Part shown: positions 43,628-58,300 of the stretch, piece by piece | Layout: every line of letters starts with the position of its first letter | How positions within the stretch are numbered: the first letter of the stretch is position 1 | Assembly (NCBI GenBank): GCA_011800805.1 | Contig: MPNW01000511.1 | Coordinates: forward strand, 50,857-114,856 | Direction of reading: 5' to 3' | Length of the DNA: 64,000 bases | DNA from: Hirudo medicinalis | Lineage: Eukaryota; Annelida; Clitellata; Hirudinida; Hirudinidae | Notes under the pieces: generated by a model | Told to the model about the DNA's origin: nothing | The model's input: the letters and a program-made list of their open reading frames with translations, nothing else | The model's database searches: none | Program-made: the position numbers and the translations under genes

Positions 43628-45368
43628 ATTTACTACGCGCCTGAACAAAACGAGCAACTAGAACAATCTAGGAAATACGATTTATAGATGCACAATGGCA
43701 ATACCGCTCTTCCGAAGAAAAGTCAAGTTTCAGAATTTAAAATTAAAACAAAAAAAAATATTTATTTTAATCATTTTTTAATTTAATTATTTTGACATTA
43801 CTATTAGAATATACTTTTTAGTTCTTAAAAAGGTTCAAACTAAACTAAACTGAACAACTCCTTTTTCGTAATTTATTTAAATTTTAAAAATGGTGTTAAA
43901 ATGTTGCAATGTTTTTAAGTAGATACTTATTTTGTTAAGCTTAAATTTATGACTATTTGTATAACGAGTTTCGAGATCATGCAAGTCCCATCTAATTAAG
44001 CATTTATGAACTGTAGTGAACTGCATTTCTGAAGGTCGATAATGATTCAAATTACGCTTTTAGTTATTAATATTAATTTATTTTAATTACGACGTGACGG
44101 TGTGAAGGACATTAGATGAATAAATATTAATCCAGATGTATAAGAAATCCCAGGCGGGAAAAAGTGTTTTGTTTAAACAATAGAATAACCAAGTTAGCCA
44201 AAATTTTAAAAGTGTTATATTTATTTAGTGCGATTTCATCTTAATGTGTCCCCTTTCAATATCTCCAGTTATCTCTGCCATTGGGATAAAGTTTAAGTGA
44301 AAATATCCCTAGAAGTCCTTTATTGAAGTCCAATGAATAGGCTCGGAGGTTCACTCGAAGATATCGTTTCTGGAGTCTTTTGAGATATTCTTACCAGGCA
44401 AATTTTTTCCACATCTATAACGTCTCTTACTTATCCAAATGAATTTCTTGCAGAGCACATCTATTTAATGCATTATTAATGCATCAGTTAATCCTCGAAA
44501 TTGAACGAATGTGTCTCTATGGCTCATTTCTATACGTTCTTTGATAATCACATTTGAACTTAAGCTTTTGCACCCAAACTCGAAGTAGGGCTATCCACTA
44601 TTCAGCTGAATTCATTTCAGTTCCCGTATGATATGAGTGCATTCAAGCAGGAGGTAATTTGGTGAGAAGCAAAAAAAGTCATCTCACTGTTTTATGCGAG
44701 GGTTACAGTTGAAATGACGTCCCTATACTCAAGTCCGTTTTCAAATGCTTAAAAAATAAATAAGAAATAAATATAATCTAAATTAATTAATTCATTCGGA
44801 GACTTTTTGAAGTTTTAATTGCAATGTTTTAATAATTAGCGTTAATTATGAAGAAACCACTAATAATACCAATAATTACCAATTACTTAACAAAAACTTT
44901 GTTTCCCACACACCATTAAGTGCGTCCTTTGTTAGCCGTTATAAAATTATTAACTGTTATAAAAATATTAACTGTTACGGACGCATGTAAGATCTTAAAC
45001 TCATGGCAACATAGCGGTCGAGTTAGGCAGTAATAAAATAGGTTAATGAAAGTTTGATAAGATGTAGGATTGAACCACTCGAGTTCACAGGATCATTCAT
45101 TCTCCATAGAATGACAGATGGAATTTTAATATAGGTTTAATAAATGATATTGAATAAAATAATTAAACAATAGTTGAACAAAAAGGACCTACTTCGTGGC
45201 TCTGAAAGGATCACATCGCTTCAATCGATTCCTTCATGGCACCTTCCTTCCTTCCATTTGTTAAGGAGGAAACTCCACCTCAGCGGAACTTTTTTTTGTC
45301 CTCTCCGTCCTCAGGCTTATCTCTTTTTCTGATGACCTCATTAAGTAGGAGGACAATATATTCATTTA

Positions 45369-45403
<35 letters not shown>

Positions 45404-45600
45404 GTAATAATAATAATAATATTAATTACGTTAATAATTAATAAGATTAATAACGTTAATTAATCAACTTTAAGTATTTTCATTTGATATTTGAATAAGA
45501 ATGGACTTATATGTTATCGATGTTTCTTCGATTCTTTGTCTTCATAGCTGCCGTCATCGTCGTCGTCATCGTCATCACCATCACCACCACCATCACCACC

Positions 45601-45649
<49 letters not shown>

Positions 45650-46259
45650 CCATCATCATCACCATCATCATCATCACGAACAGCATAAATCACTTCCACG
45701 CATCACTGGATAGACAATGGAATTGACCAATCAATTCATTAGAATGGCTCTAAAGAATCCATTCATTCCAATCATTCTTTCTCTCCCCACTCATCCAGCT
45801 ATCCAGCTACGGATGTCCTGGAAAACATCGATGGACGCCTCACTCAACAATGGAAATAATATCGATGTTTCTAAATCAACCTCTGCTTTTCTCAGGATTC
45901 TCCTGGTTACCCGGATAGAAGTAGGACTCCTATTGGTCGTTTCATTGGCGCGCTTGTTACAAGCTCCTCCCACCCTTCTATTTATAAGGACTCGAGTCGT
46001 CTCGTGCCAAAAAAATTGTTCGTCTATGGGGGTTTGAGTTTCTCGTGACAACAGAGAATTATAAAAGATAAATTATTCGGAATAATAATAATAAAAACAT
46101 CACATTTAAGTAGATAATCTGGGAGTATAAAGTAGTTATATTCGAAATAAAATTAAATTCATACTTTCCGTTGTAATAATTGGAAATTTAAAAGGCGATA
46201 GAAGTTAGCGACTTGACTTAAAGTTAGGTTTGAAAGAATTCTAAGAAACATTATTCGTC
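43628..46259. promoter_or_regulatory. Divergent upstream region between FKBP and Notch
   Basis: No coding exon is recognised in about 2.6 kb. It contains (AAT)n at about 45370-45425 and a CAC/CAT array at about 45550-45677. The Notch-proximal end includes a TATA-like element. Confidence 0.5.
45979..45989 (+). promoter_or_regulatory. TATA-like element upstream of Notch
   Basis: TATTTATAAGG is flanked by GC-richer sequence (CTCCTCCCACCC upstream, ACTCGAGTCG downstream) and lies about 270 bases before the Notch start codon. With initiation about 30 bases downstream it would give a 5' UTR of about 250 bases. Confidence 0.4.
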
Positions 46260-46314
46260 ATGTCTCCTGTCTTTATCGTCTGCCTTGTGACGATATTCTT
46301 TGTGCCCGCGGAAG
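46260..46314 (+). other. Notch: Notch signal-peptide exon
   Basis: The ATG opens 18 codons, [18 protein letters not shown], with a strongly hydrophobic core, ending in phase 1 at donor GAAG|GTGAGA. The next exon begins with the Gly that completes the codon and then EGF1. A 2.1-kb intron follows. Confidence 0.85.
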
Positions 46315-49300
46315 GTGAGAATCATCATCATCATCATCGCCATCGTCATCGTCATCGTACTTTAGTAACTGATTAAATACACTCACGATGTCAATAATTA
46401 TGTTTATAATCGACAGTCATGTAATAATTTTCATTTAAATATATTTCACATCACCTCAAGAATAGCTCTCCATCTTAATGTAGGCATCGTTAACATCTCC
46501 AACGTCATAAGACGTCGAGTGAGAGCCTTGCACATGCACACATACTGATATGAATGCAAGAGTTTCAATGCCACAAGAACATCAAAGAGACGAGGTGAGG
46601 GACCAGTGACACGTGGTGGACCCACTTGTTCAGTGGTCCTCGCTGCCCCAGATTAAGACGTTCAATGGTCGACTGCAGAAGCCAATGACGCGCTCTTAAT
46701 GACATTTGTTTGTCATTTGATGTCACAAGTCTGATCGGGGTTAAGTTTTGTAAAGTCATTTTACAAGCGGAAAGGATTGTTGGATTGTTGGATCATGCAA
46801 GAGTAAATAAATGAAAATAAAGTTATCACTTAGGACTTAGGACTTAGGATTGTTGGATCATGCAAGAGTAAATAAAGTTATCATTTAGGAGATCATTTTT
46901 CAAGATTATCTACGAAATCTCCGAATTTTGTTAAGTACCACATGGACCTCAATCATCAATTTTTAGAATGTCAAGCTAAAAAATGAACAAATTGTAAATA
47001 TTTGTAGAACATCAAAGAATACTAAGAAAGGCTTATAGAAAACTATTGGAAATTAATCACATTTTTCGTCAAGTTTAACGGAGGTTCTTCCTGGAAATAC
47101 TTGAAATGACTGCGTGTACATACGTAGTACTTAAGTACATCACTTTCACTTTAAGAATTAATTACAACGATTGTAACGATCTTTAGTTGGAATTGTAAGT
47201 AATGAAACAACAAGCATGTTACATGTCGTCTGCTTTGTAAACCTTACAAAGGCGCCGCCTGTAAATTTACAAATAAATGTTTTCGCAAGTGGAGTGATTT
47301 AATCTGGCAATAATTTGTACTTGCTACGTTGTCATGGAAGTCGTGTACTTCAATGATCCAATGTTATGATTGAAAGGCGCTAATTTTTATTAAATCATCT
47401 AAAATAATCTTTATTATTATTATTATTATTACTATTAATATTAATATTATTATTATCATCAATTAATTAATCATTAATTCAATGACATGTACATCCAACT
47501 TCCTGATAAATCAATTTTGCCACAAGAACATCTGCCCGTGGTCACTGTGTGATTATGATGATGATGATGACGACGATGACGTCGACGATGATGATTTTAA
47601 CGGTATGATGGTTACGACGATGATGGTGGTGATTACATTTGGTAATGTTACGAAATGCAATGTGCCTACTTGCTGCTGATCCCCAATCAAGTAATCGCGC
47701 ACGAAGCCATTGTCGTTGTGTCGTTGTGTCGTTGTGTGTTCGATACAACCCCCTCAAACACAAACATGTTTGCTCTTCAATTAGTTCTGTGGCGTCTGTT
47801 GGAAACATTTGATGACGTCAACAACAACAACTTGTCACACTCATGCTAGAGATGCCAAGCGATGATACACAATTGAATTACTACATCACGAGGTGATTAA
47901 CATTTCCTCATTCGGTTCAAGCGATGACCTCCACGCGACACTTCCATAAATATTCCAAGCATTCCAACAAATATCCTCCAATGGATTCAATGGACGGATA
48001 ACGAATCTCCTTCGTGAGGGTCACATCGCAATGTGAGGACATCACTACGCTCAAGTGATGTCATTGACACCTGTTAAATGACATCTTAGTGACATGAGTC
48101 ATTTGTAAACGGATGTTTCAAAGAATCTGTAAATTTATGCATTAGCATTTGTTGAATGCATTTTAGTCATTTATCTTAACAGACTGCATCAGGCCATCGC
48201 CACCATCATCATCATCATCGTCATCGTCATCGCCGTCGTCATCATCATCATCATCATCGCAATCGTCCTCATCACAATAATCGTAATCATCATCTTCATC
48301 TTTATCCACTCGAGCATCTTAATTAATGCACGGAGCATGTCAGCCACAGAGTGTCATCTCCAGCTGATGTTTGAACAGCAATCTCAGCAACCGAGGTTCT
48401 TGTATGAGTAACAGTTTCTCGCATTTCATTTGCAGGATTCACTTCCTGTCGTCCAAATCCGTGCAAGAACAATGCACCATGCACCAAGAATCGCTACCAT
48501 GAAGCATCCTGCAAGTTAGTGTCTTTTCGTACCGCCAAATGTTGGATGTTTTGGAAACAAAAGTCACATCTTCTCGTAAGATTTCCTCTTTGAAGTTCTT
48601 TATGTCGAACCGACCTCACTTTCAAACAATCCATTCCTCCGTTGCACTGTCCATGCTGCTACTCCTCCTGCTCCTCCTCTTCCTCTTCATCCGGCAGTCT
48701 TTCCATCTCAACCCCTCCTCATAAAACTGGGAATTGCATGTGACAAGCTCAGCGCGTCACGGTATCACGAACCAGCAATCAGTCTCACACGGACATTGAG
48801 CTAACGAGAGTAACGTGCAGCTGGTTGGTTGCGTGTTGCCATTGTCTCGGTGAGGTTTCCAACTCGTGGGAAAGAAAACTTGCCGGTCGTCAGCGGTAGG
48901 AACAATGGATCGACAATTAGGGGCACGTATCTCCACCGAGGCCGCCAAGACAAAGCAAACATAAATTTAGCTCTGCTTTTTAATATCTCTTCACTGACTC
49001 TTCTGCTTGTCATCCGGCAGTTGAATTTTAATCGATTTTCATTCAATTTCATTGAATTACTTTACATTTCATTAGCCACATCACAGATGAAAAGCAATAA
49101 CAACAACATAAAATATTAATAACAACAACAACAACAACAAAAACAACAACAACAATAACAACAATAGCAATAAATGGCAAAGTGATCATTTGAATTTCAC
49201 TCAGTTGTTCGGAGGAGTTCAGGGGCGAATATTGTCAACACGAGAATCCATGCCACCCTTCTCTGGGGAGGTGTTTCAACGGAGGCACGTGTCATGTCCT

Positions 49301-52300
49301 TGAGACGTTCACTGGAGTCGATGCCAACTGCGAATGCCCAATCGGTAGATTCTTATCCTTTATGTTAACATAAACTAACATAAACTATCATAAATTAGCA
49401 TAAATTAACTTATTAATTTATAATGAGTTAACATGAATTTAAAGCAAAATTTGCGGGAAAATGTGGCTACAAAATAGGTTTTGTCATTTGATTTCTGCCA
49501 TTTTGATTTATTGAGAAATAAATCATATAAAAATATCTTCATTGGAAGATTGAAAATAAAATGCTGACCTTCCAAAGGTTACCATGGAAGCATGTGTGAA
49601 ATTGAAGACGAGAAAAGTGCCTGCTACAACAACCCGTGCCTTAACGGGGGTTCTTGCTCCCTCGAAGGATCCCTCGACAACTTCAGGTGTGCCTGTCCTG
49701 CTGGATATATGGGTTAGTTGAAAGGTCAACGAATTGACCGACATTTTGTATAGAATGATATTTTGTTAAGACTATCAGGAGTTTCTGGGTTTCGAACTCG
49801 GAGCGTAAGGATTGACAAGGTATTGTAGACTGATATTACTGACCGGCGTAAACATTCTCTTATTCAGGGTTCAAATGTCAGAACCGTGACTACTGTTCCT
49901 CGCAACCATGCCTCAACGGAGCCAAATGCATCCCGACAGGAAGTGGACACAAGTGCAGTTGTAGGGAAGGATTCACCGGAAATAACTGTGCCAATGATGT
50001 CGACGAGTGCCTTCGAAATGCGAGCCTCTGCCTTAACGGTGGAACGTGCGAGAACCTTGTTGGAGATTATAGGTTGGTGCCTGCTGGAATCAAACTTTAT
50101 GTCGGTAACTTGAACTTTGGTGACGAATGAAATTTATCTTGTATGGATTTGACTTTGCACGAGTCTTAACCCGATATTTGGAAAATTTGTTATTGGACGT
50201 CCAAAAACATTTGAAACGTAAAAGTTGGTGCTATATAAATCATTTTGAATTCATGTAGATGCCGATGTCCATCGGTGTTCGTCGGTAAAAACTGCGAGAA
50301 CCGGTACGTTCCTTGTTCTCCTTCTCCATGTCTCAACGGAGCTATCTGCCATCAAACTGGATCCTCTTCACACAAATGCATCTGCTCTCCAGGTATAAAA
50401 CTCTTCAAATTAGTTATTCCCAAACATCATCGTAATTATTTTTCAATAACACGATTGTGAAACTTATCTCTAAAATGAAAACACCGATTTGCATTCAGGA
50501 TTCACCGGTTCGAACTGCGAGGAAAACATCGACGATTGTCTGGGAAGTCGTTGTGCTTCTCATTCAACCTGCTTGGACGGAGTGAGGAACTACACCTGCA
50601 TTTGTCCTCCTCAATGGACAGGTGAGTGAGCGATTTGACGCATCTTCCACGTTTGATTGCGATCCAGGTAAGGCGCCAGTTGCTAGGAATTGAGAGGAAG
50701 GCTTTATTGATTCTCAAGTCAATGTGTCGGTCCAGGCACTTCCATTGATCTCATACCAACACAAGTTTTCTTGCCGCATGTTATTATTATTATTATTATT
50801 ATTGTTGTTGTTATTATTATTATTATCATTATTATTTTATTCATTCAACACAACCGCAAAGGCTGGAAAGTCAGGTCTCAACAAGACTCCACAGGCAACA
50901 AAAACAACAATAATTTCAACTTAAATCTAAAAAGTAAAGTCGAAACAAAAACATTCTATCCTTCTTTTTTAACTGAATTTCAATATCATCCCAGAATCTT
51001 TCTAAGTTTGTGAGCTGTTCCATTGAATGCAATCTTCTGCACCTCATACTGGCTCGGTTTATTATTATTATTATTGTTATCGTTATTATTATTATTATTA
51101 TTATTTATTATTATTATTATTATCATTACTATTAATATTATTGTTATTGATAGATGCTATTATTGTTATTCTGTCATTTGTTTTGAGAACCATAAAAGTG
51201 CCATGCAGAGTATTCAGTGTCACATCAAACATCATACCTTCTTTCATTCAGTTGGGTGCATGCATTCACACCATGCAAGAGATACGCATTCATCCAATTC
51301 AATTCTTCCATTCATAGGTGCATTTCATCACCAATTTTTATTGTAGGGCTTTTTTGTGACGAAGATGTGAATGAGTGCTTGTCAGAGCCCTGTAAGAACG
51401 ATGGAACTTGCCACAACCAGCCCGGTTCCTACCTCTGCACCTGCGTGAACGGATGGGCTGACCACGACTGTAGCGTCAACATCGACGACTGTGCTGGAAA
51501 ACTCTGCTACAACGGAGGGACGTGCCACGACAGGGTCGGATCCTACTACTGCGAGTGTCCCTCTGGCAAGACAGGTCTGTTGCCTTCTCCGTCGTTCTCC
51601 TTGTTTTGAACAAGTTGCATATCCGTCCATAACTTTCGATTGCCTATTATCAGACGTGGTCGAATTAATAGCATGCGAGTGTTCGACAGCGAATACAAAG
51701 ACCACAAACAAGTGGAAAGAACAAAGCACTTGAAGTTTGTTTAAGAGGTTTGCATCACGCGATCAGGCAGTAGATAACTTGTAAATCTCAATGCCAGGAC
51801 ATTACAGGGAGGAATAATTTACGTCTGCCACGTGAGACAACTTCACGAATACAATGCCAGAGTTTTTAGCGGCTTGACAGTCGTTCCGAAGCGCATTAAT
51901 CTGGACACGTGTGATATCATCCTTAAACCCTTAAACAACTCTTCTTCCAGGGGTGTGAATCTTAAAACTTTCTCGATCGTTATCATCAGCAACACTCGCG
52001 TGTCAAACTTAAAAACACATCGTTCTCACGCTACCTTGTGTTTTACTTTCAAATTTTTCGAACCATAAATAAGCCTTGGATTTCCAAAGTTTGCTCTGCA
52101 GAATTTGCGGGATTTGATAATCTTTCTCCTCTCAACATTCGTCACGGAGATTTCATGTTATGAAGTGACGAAGCTGTAAATTGAAAGTTCACATAAACTA
52201 AATTAGAATTGACAACGTAATATTTCTCAATAAGGTATTTAAATTTTCAAATAAGGTATTTAGATTTCTCAGCAATATTGACACAACTACAAGAACATAT

Positions 52301-55300
52301 CACGGCCTCGACTGAAGAGTTCCAACTTCCACTCCTCCAGGTTTTCGTTGTCACCTGGACGATGCCTGTCTGAGCAATCCATGCCACCTGGGTGCAAAGT
52401 GCGAAACTTCTCCAATAAATGGAACCTACATCTGCTCCTGCCCTCCTGGGTGGAGTGGAAAGGATTGTACCGAGGATATCGATGAATGTCAAGGATGTGA
52501 GTCTAATTAATTGTTGGTTGAATTAAATAGCATTTAAATGCATAAATTAATCTTTTGTCTTCTTTTCAGATACCTTGTCTCCATGTGAAAACGAAGGCAC
52601 CTGTATTAACATTCCGGGGTCGTATGGATGCCGTTGTGCACCTGGTTTCTCCGGGGACAGATGCGAAGTGAACATCAACGAATGCGAGTCAAATCCGTGC
52701 CTCAACGATGGGACTTGTCTCGATGCCACTGGGAAATTCAAATGCATTTGCCAACCAGGTTCGACCTGAGCGATGTTTTACGAATTAGGTTTCATGAAGG
52801 AGATTAATTGCAGAACTTGATCTCCACTTAGGTTAATCCTTTCTTTTGAGACGATCCCTGGACAAAGAAGCCAGAGCCGTTTCTCAATAGAAGTGCTAAT
52901 TTGCAAATTGCATAAAAATTACGGGGGATCATTTGTCATCTTTATTGTTGCGAATGCATCTGCATGACTGCTCTCACGACGCATTGAAGACACACTGTGT
53001 TTGATTAAGAACGACTGATTCGATAACGTCCTTCCGTCTAATCTCCACGCGGACCTCCTTAACGCTCCGATGCTCCAGACGTGTCATCGTTTCCACCTCC
53101 AGCCGATGCGCTTTTCCGGAATCTCTCCAACTTCAAACACGTGTTGCAGTTCCGTTCCTCTGCTTCTCATGGCCTCAAATATCGATGCATCTTCAGATGT
53201 CAAACTCGGATAATGGGCTCTAGGTCCACACGAGTTTACTCGATCCAAGACGTAGCTACATTCTCTCAGAGGATTACGCAGTGATGGGATGTTTGTGCTA
53301 AAGTGATTGGCGTTCTTTTGAAGTCACTGATGCGACTGCAAACATTTGCTTTCACGGAAGTAAAAACTTTGTTAGAAGTTCAACACTTTCATCAAACCAT
53401 TTCAAATCATTTCATCTCGTTTGGAGAGAAATTCCAGATTGAGATGTTGAAGACATAAATCTTGTTCAAATGTTCTTAAATTAAAACAGCACAATGCTTT
53501 GCTGGCCACGTTTGAATTTCTTTTGAATTTGTCTTTCAGACGGGATTATGAGCTTATTGTTCCTCAGTCTAGCGGCTCTTCAACGTTTGAAATAATTAAT
53601 CAAAGAACTTAAATAATTATCAGCGATATATCATAATATCCGTTCTATTACATCCCTACATGGCAGGCTACACTGGCATCAGGTGCGAAATGAACGTAGA
53701 CGAATGTTCCAGCAACCCTTGTTTGAATGGAGGGGCATGTGTCGACGGCGTGGCTTCTTACGAGTGCCAGTGTGGCAGTGGATTCGAGGGACTCGACTGT
53801 GAAACGAAGGTGAACTTCTGCCGCAACAATCCGTGCAGGAACGGAGGAAGATGCAATGAAGGAGTTGAAAAGTTTAGTTGCACGTGTCCCAAAGGTGAGT
53901 GGGTCCTAAGAGGCATTAAGTCCTTATTCATAATCTTTCAAAGCTCTATTGCTACATCAGTCATTCAATGCTGATTCCTTTATTTTGAAATACGAGGCTC
54001 TTGTGCAATTGTGCGTTCCAAACCCATTCAGGGTATGACGGTCCTCACTGTGAGGTCGACATAAACGAGTGCGAGGGTGTGACCTGTGGGAGAGGGCGCT
54101 GCATTGACCAGGTGGGGTCGTACAGGTGCGAGTGCAACCCGGGATTCAGAGGTCAGAGATGTGACCAAGAAGTGGACGAATGCAGCAGTGGACCTTGCAT
54201 GAATGGGGCAACTTGTAAAAACCTCATCAATACTTACGTCTGCCTGTGTCTTCCTGGAACTAATGGTGGGCGATAGTATTTTATTTAAATTAATTATGCG
54301 TATTGTTAATAATAATATTAGTTTTAATTAATTAATTCATTCATTCAAAAAGTTCCTCATGGTAATTCCCAAATTGGATCGACATCTTGGAATGACGTCA
54401 CTCTTTCTTTTAAGTCCCCTTTTGAATTCAATTATAGATCAATTTTCAACTGCAGTGCTTTGGCTTAAAATTCATTTATCATTTAAACTGCCACTGAAGG
54501 GTCGAGATGCGAAGTTAACATCGACGACTGTCAAAGTACTCCCTGTCAGAATGGAGGGCATTGCGTTGATCACGTCAATCACTTTACCTGTTCATGTCTA
54601 CCTGGTTTTACCGGTGAGTTCTCGTTTCATTTTAACCAATAAGATAAAAAAATATTGGTCTATACTTCAATTACTGATTCTTGTTCTTTATATGTCGTCC
54701 ATTTGCCAAGATATTTCCAGGATGTAGGAATGAATAATAACCACTTTTCGAAATAATTTGGTGATTGCAAGTTTTAAATTAAAGTGCTGCCATTGCAGTT
54801 TCAGCCAATCAAATTAAAGACAAATATTTCTTAATGGGATCTGTTTACTCACATCTTACTAATTCATGAATCTCGTTTTGGTGATAAGGCTTCTTGGGCA
54901 ACCTTAATATTTTCATTGAAGCCTAATGATGACTTCAAACAATTGAGTGATAGGAAGACAAGTTCTAATTACATGTCGACCTCTTGATGATGTTTCATCG
55001 TGTGCCATCGGGTTTTGTGAAGTCTCATTCATACTTTCTAAGCAAATTCAGTGTCCACGCACGTCTCAGTCGTAAATCAACATGTATCTGAGATCGACGT
55101 TTGCTGAAAACGAGGTTCCAATGCTCTTTTGACTGACAATCTTTTCGCGACGACTTTTCATGCCTTCATCTCTCATTCAGCTCGTTACGATGATAAATAT
55201 ACCTTCGTGTCAAAGAATCTTCAACAAAATTTATATATTCCGGTTGATCGGTCGACAGCCAAGGTAATGAAACGGTAGCACAATAGACTACGTAAATTTA

Positions 55301-58300
55301 CCAGAGAAAGCAATGAAACTAATTTCACGAGGTTTAGAAGGCGTGAGAATGAGCTTTAGAGTCATTTCACATGACAAAGTCACAATAAAAGTCAACAGAC
55401 ACGCTGCGGCATTTTTAAGAAGTCCCAGGCACCTTCGTCATTCAATATTTCAAATGCTCAGAACGTCTCGCTGGGTCTGAGCATTTGAAAATTGAATACA
55501 GTCGTAGTCGTTGAATAAACTTCAAATGTAAACGTGGGCTCAAGCTGAGGTTGAATGGTTAACGAATCGTTGATTGATTTATCGAGCGAATAAATCCATG
55601 CCAGGCATGGATGTGTTGATGCAAATGCTGATTGATTCGGTCATTAAATGCTGATTGGTTTCAATGACCAGGTTCGACCTGCGAAGTAAACGTAAACGAA
55701 TGTTCATCAAATCCGTGTTTGAACAACGGACGGTGCACGGATTTGATCAATGGATTCAAATGCGAGTGTCCTCGTGGTTACAATGATTACCTGTGCGCAT
55801 CTAAAGTCGACGAGTGCCTCAGCAATCCATGCCTCAACGGAGCCACCTGTATCGATGGCATAAACAGGTATAATGATGCAGGTCATTCAGCGACATTCCT
55901 TTATCTTATCTTATTAATATCGTTTAAAATCAGGTTTGATTGCAAATGTCGAGAAGGATTCGAGGGAATAAGGTGTGAGAAGGAAACTGACGAATGTCTG
56001 TCCAATCCTTGTCAACACGGAGGTACATGCATTGATAGACTGGGGACTCACTCTTGTTCATGCGCTGCTGGCTTTGAAGGTTGATAAAGTTGATCAGGAA
56101 AACGATGCACATGAGTCTAATTAATTTTATTTATTTGATAATTATTACAGGAAAAACTTGTGAAATTAATACGGATGAATGTGCTTCCAACCCATGTGCT
56201 CACGGAGGTCAGTGCGTGGACCAAGTGGATGGATTCGAATGTTTTTGTCAACTTCCTTACATCGGTCCCACGTGTCTGACAAAACTCGATCCGTGCGCAA
56301 ACAACGAATGTCGATACGGAGCAAAATGCATTCCCGACAAAAACTTTACGAATTACACTTGCCGGTGTGTGGTGGGATTTGTAGGTGAGCACTCGACTAG
56401 TTTTTCGATAGTTCAGCAAGTCAAAAACTTAATGACTGCCGCAGAGAAATTAGGTCATAAAATTGGGTTAACTTTAATCTCTAGGACGATTCTGCAATGA
56501 AGACATTGATGAATGCCTGCTGAATCGGCCATGCTTCAATGGAGGCACTTGCCTGAATACACAAGGCTCCTACGTCTGTCAGTGTCCCATTGGTCGGGAA
56601 GGAAAGAATTGCGAACTAAACCCCGATGATTGTCAACCAGGTGATTATATTTCAAATTATCTTTCTCCCGCACTTTAAACACCCGAAATAACGAATTGAA
56701 CCACTTGAAACATCGTCGATTAGATTCCTGTCTTAACGGAGGAACTTGCATCGATGGTCTGAAAGATTACGAGTGTCAGTGCCGGGACGGATTTGAAGGA
56801 AGAAACTGCCAGAATGAGTTGGACGAATGCAGTTCTTCTCCATGTCAGAACGGAGCTACCTGTGTGGACTTCGTTAATTCTTATGCCTGCAAGTGTATGC
56901 CTGGTTTTAGTGGAATGCAGTGTCACATCAACGACCAGGATTGCACCGACAGGTGAAATTGAGTCATAAGTTGCTTCCAAAAGTGCACTCGAATCTAGCT
57001 TATCGACCCGTTATTTGCAGTTCTTGTCTATTCGGAGGCACGTGCATCGACATGGTGAATGCTTTCAAATGCCTATGTAGGCCTGGTTTCAGTGGCACGA
57101 ATTGCCAGCACGCACAAGACCCTTGTAGAGAACGGTCCGATTATTGTCTTAATGGCGGAACCTGCATCGCCATGATTGAAGCTCCAAAGACGTTCGACGT
57201 ACTGTCACCTTACGGCACAAAATACTTTCCAGTTTGTCACTGCTCGGAAGGATTCGTTGGAGAAAGATGCGAAAGTTTTATCGACTGGTGCAGCCAATCA
57301 CCGTGTTGGAACGGTGCAACATGTCATTCAGTGGCCAATCAATTCAAATGCTCCTGCAGACCTGGCTATACAGGAGCATTGTGTGATGTCAGGATGATTT
57401 CTTGTGATGCTGCTGCTGTCATCAAAAGTAATTAATCTTAGAGCTTTGTCAGTGACCCATTAAAATACAAATAAATTTATGTAATTTAACAGAAGTTGCT
57501 AAAAAGTCTTTGTGTCAAAATGGTGCTGCGTGCGTAGATGTTGGAGCCACACATTTCTGTCAATGCAAGTCAGGTTACGAAGGCAGTTATTGCGATAAGG
57601 CGATCAACGAATGTTCTTCTATGCCTTGTAAGAATGGGGCAACATGTCACGACCTCGTAAGCAGTTACAACTGCTCCTGTCCATCAGGATTCCAGGGCAC
57701 TCATTGCGAATTTAATATCGATGAATGCGAAACTAAACCTTGTCAAAACCTCGGTGAGTTTTTTATTGCAGTGTTAAATTTTTTGATCATATCATTTTGA
57801 TTCTACAAAGAAGATCTCATTTAATAAGGAACGTGCCATGATTTAGTCAACGGATTTCGCTGTTCGTGTCCTCATGGAACTGAGGGATTGCTGTGCGAGA
57901 TTGACATTGACGATTGCAAAGGCAATCCCTGCATGAACAATGGAACCTGTAAGGACAGAATCGGACGTTTCCACTGTGAATGTCCTCGTGGTTTCAGCGG
58001 CAACAGATGTGAAGGGGACATGAACGAGTGCCTATCTAATCCGTGCTTCTCAAATGGATCGTTTGATTGCATTCAAGCGCCTGGTGATTACAAATGCCTC
58101 TGCAAACCAGGTTGGAAAGGAAAGCAATGTCGGGAGAAAGTTCTTCTTTGTGCTGTCGGCAGCTCAAGAGTGCCTTGTGAAAATGGAGCAACTTGTGTTG
58201 AAACCAACAATAATACGAGTTACTGCATGTGTCAAAAGGTTTTTAAATTGAAAATTTAAATAAATTCATAATATTTCCGAGATCAATTACTGTTACGAGC

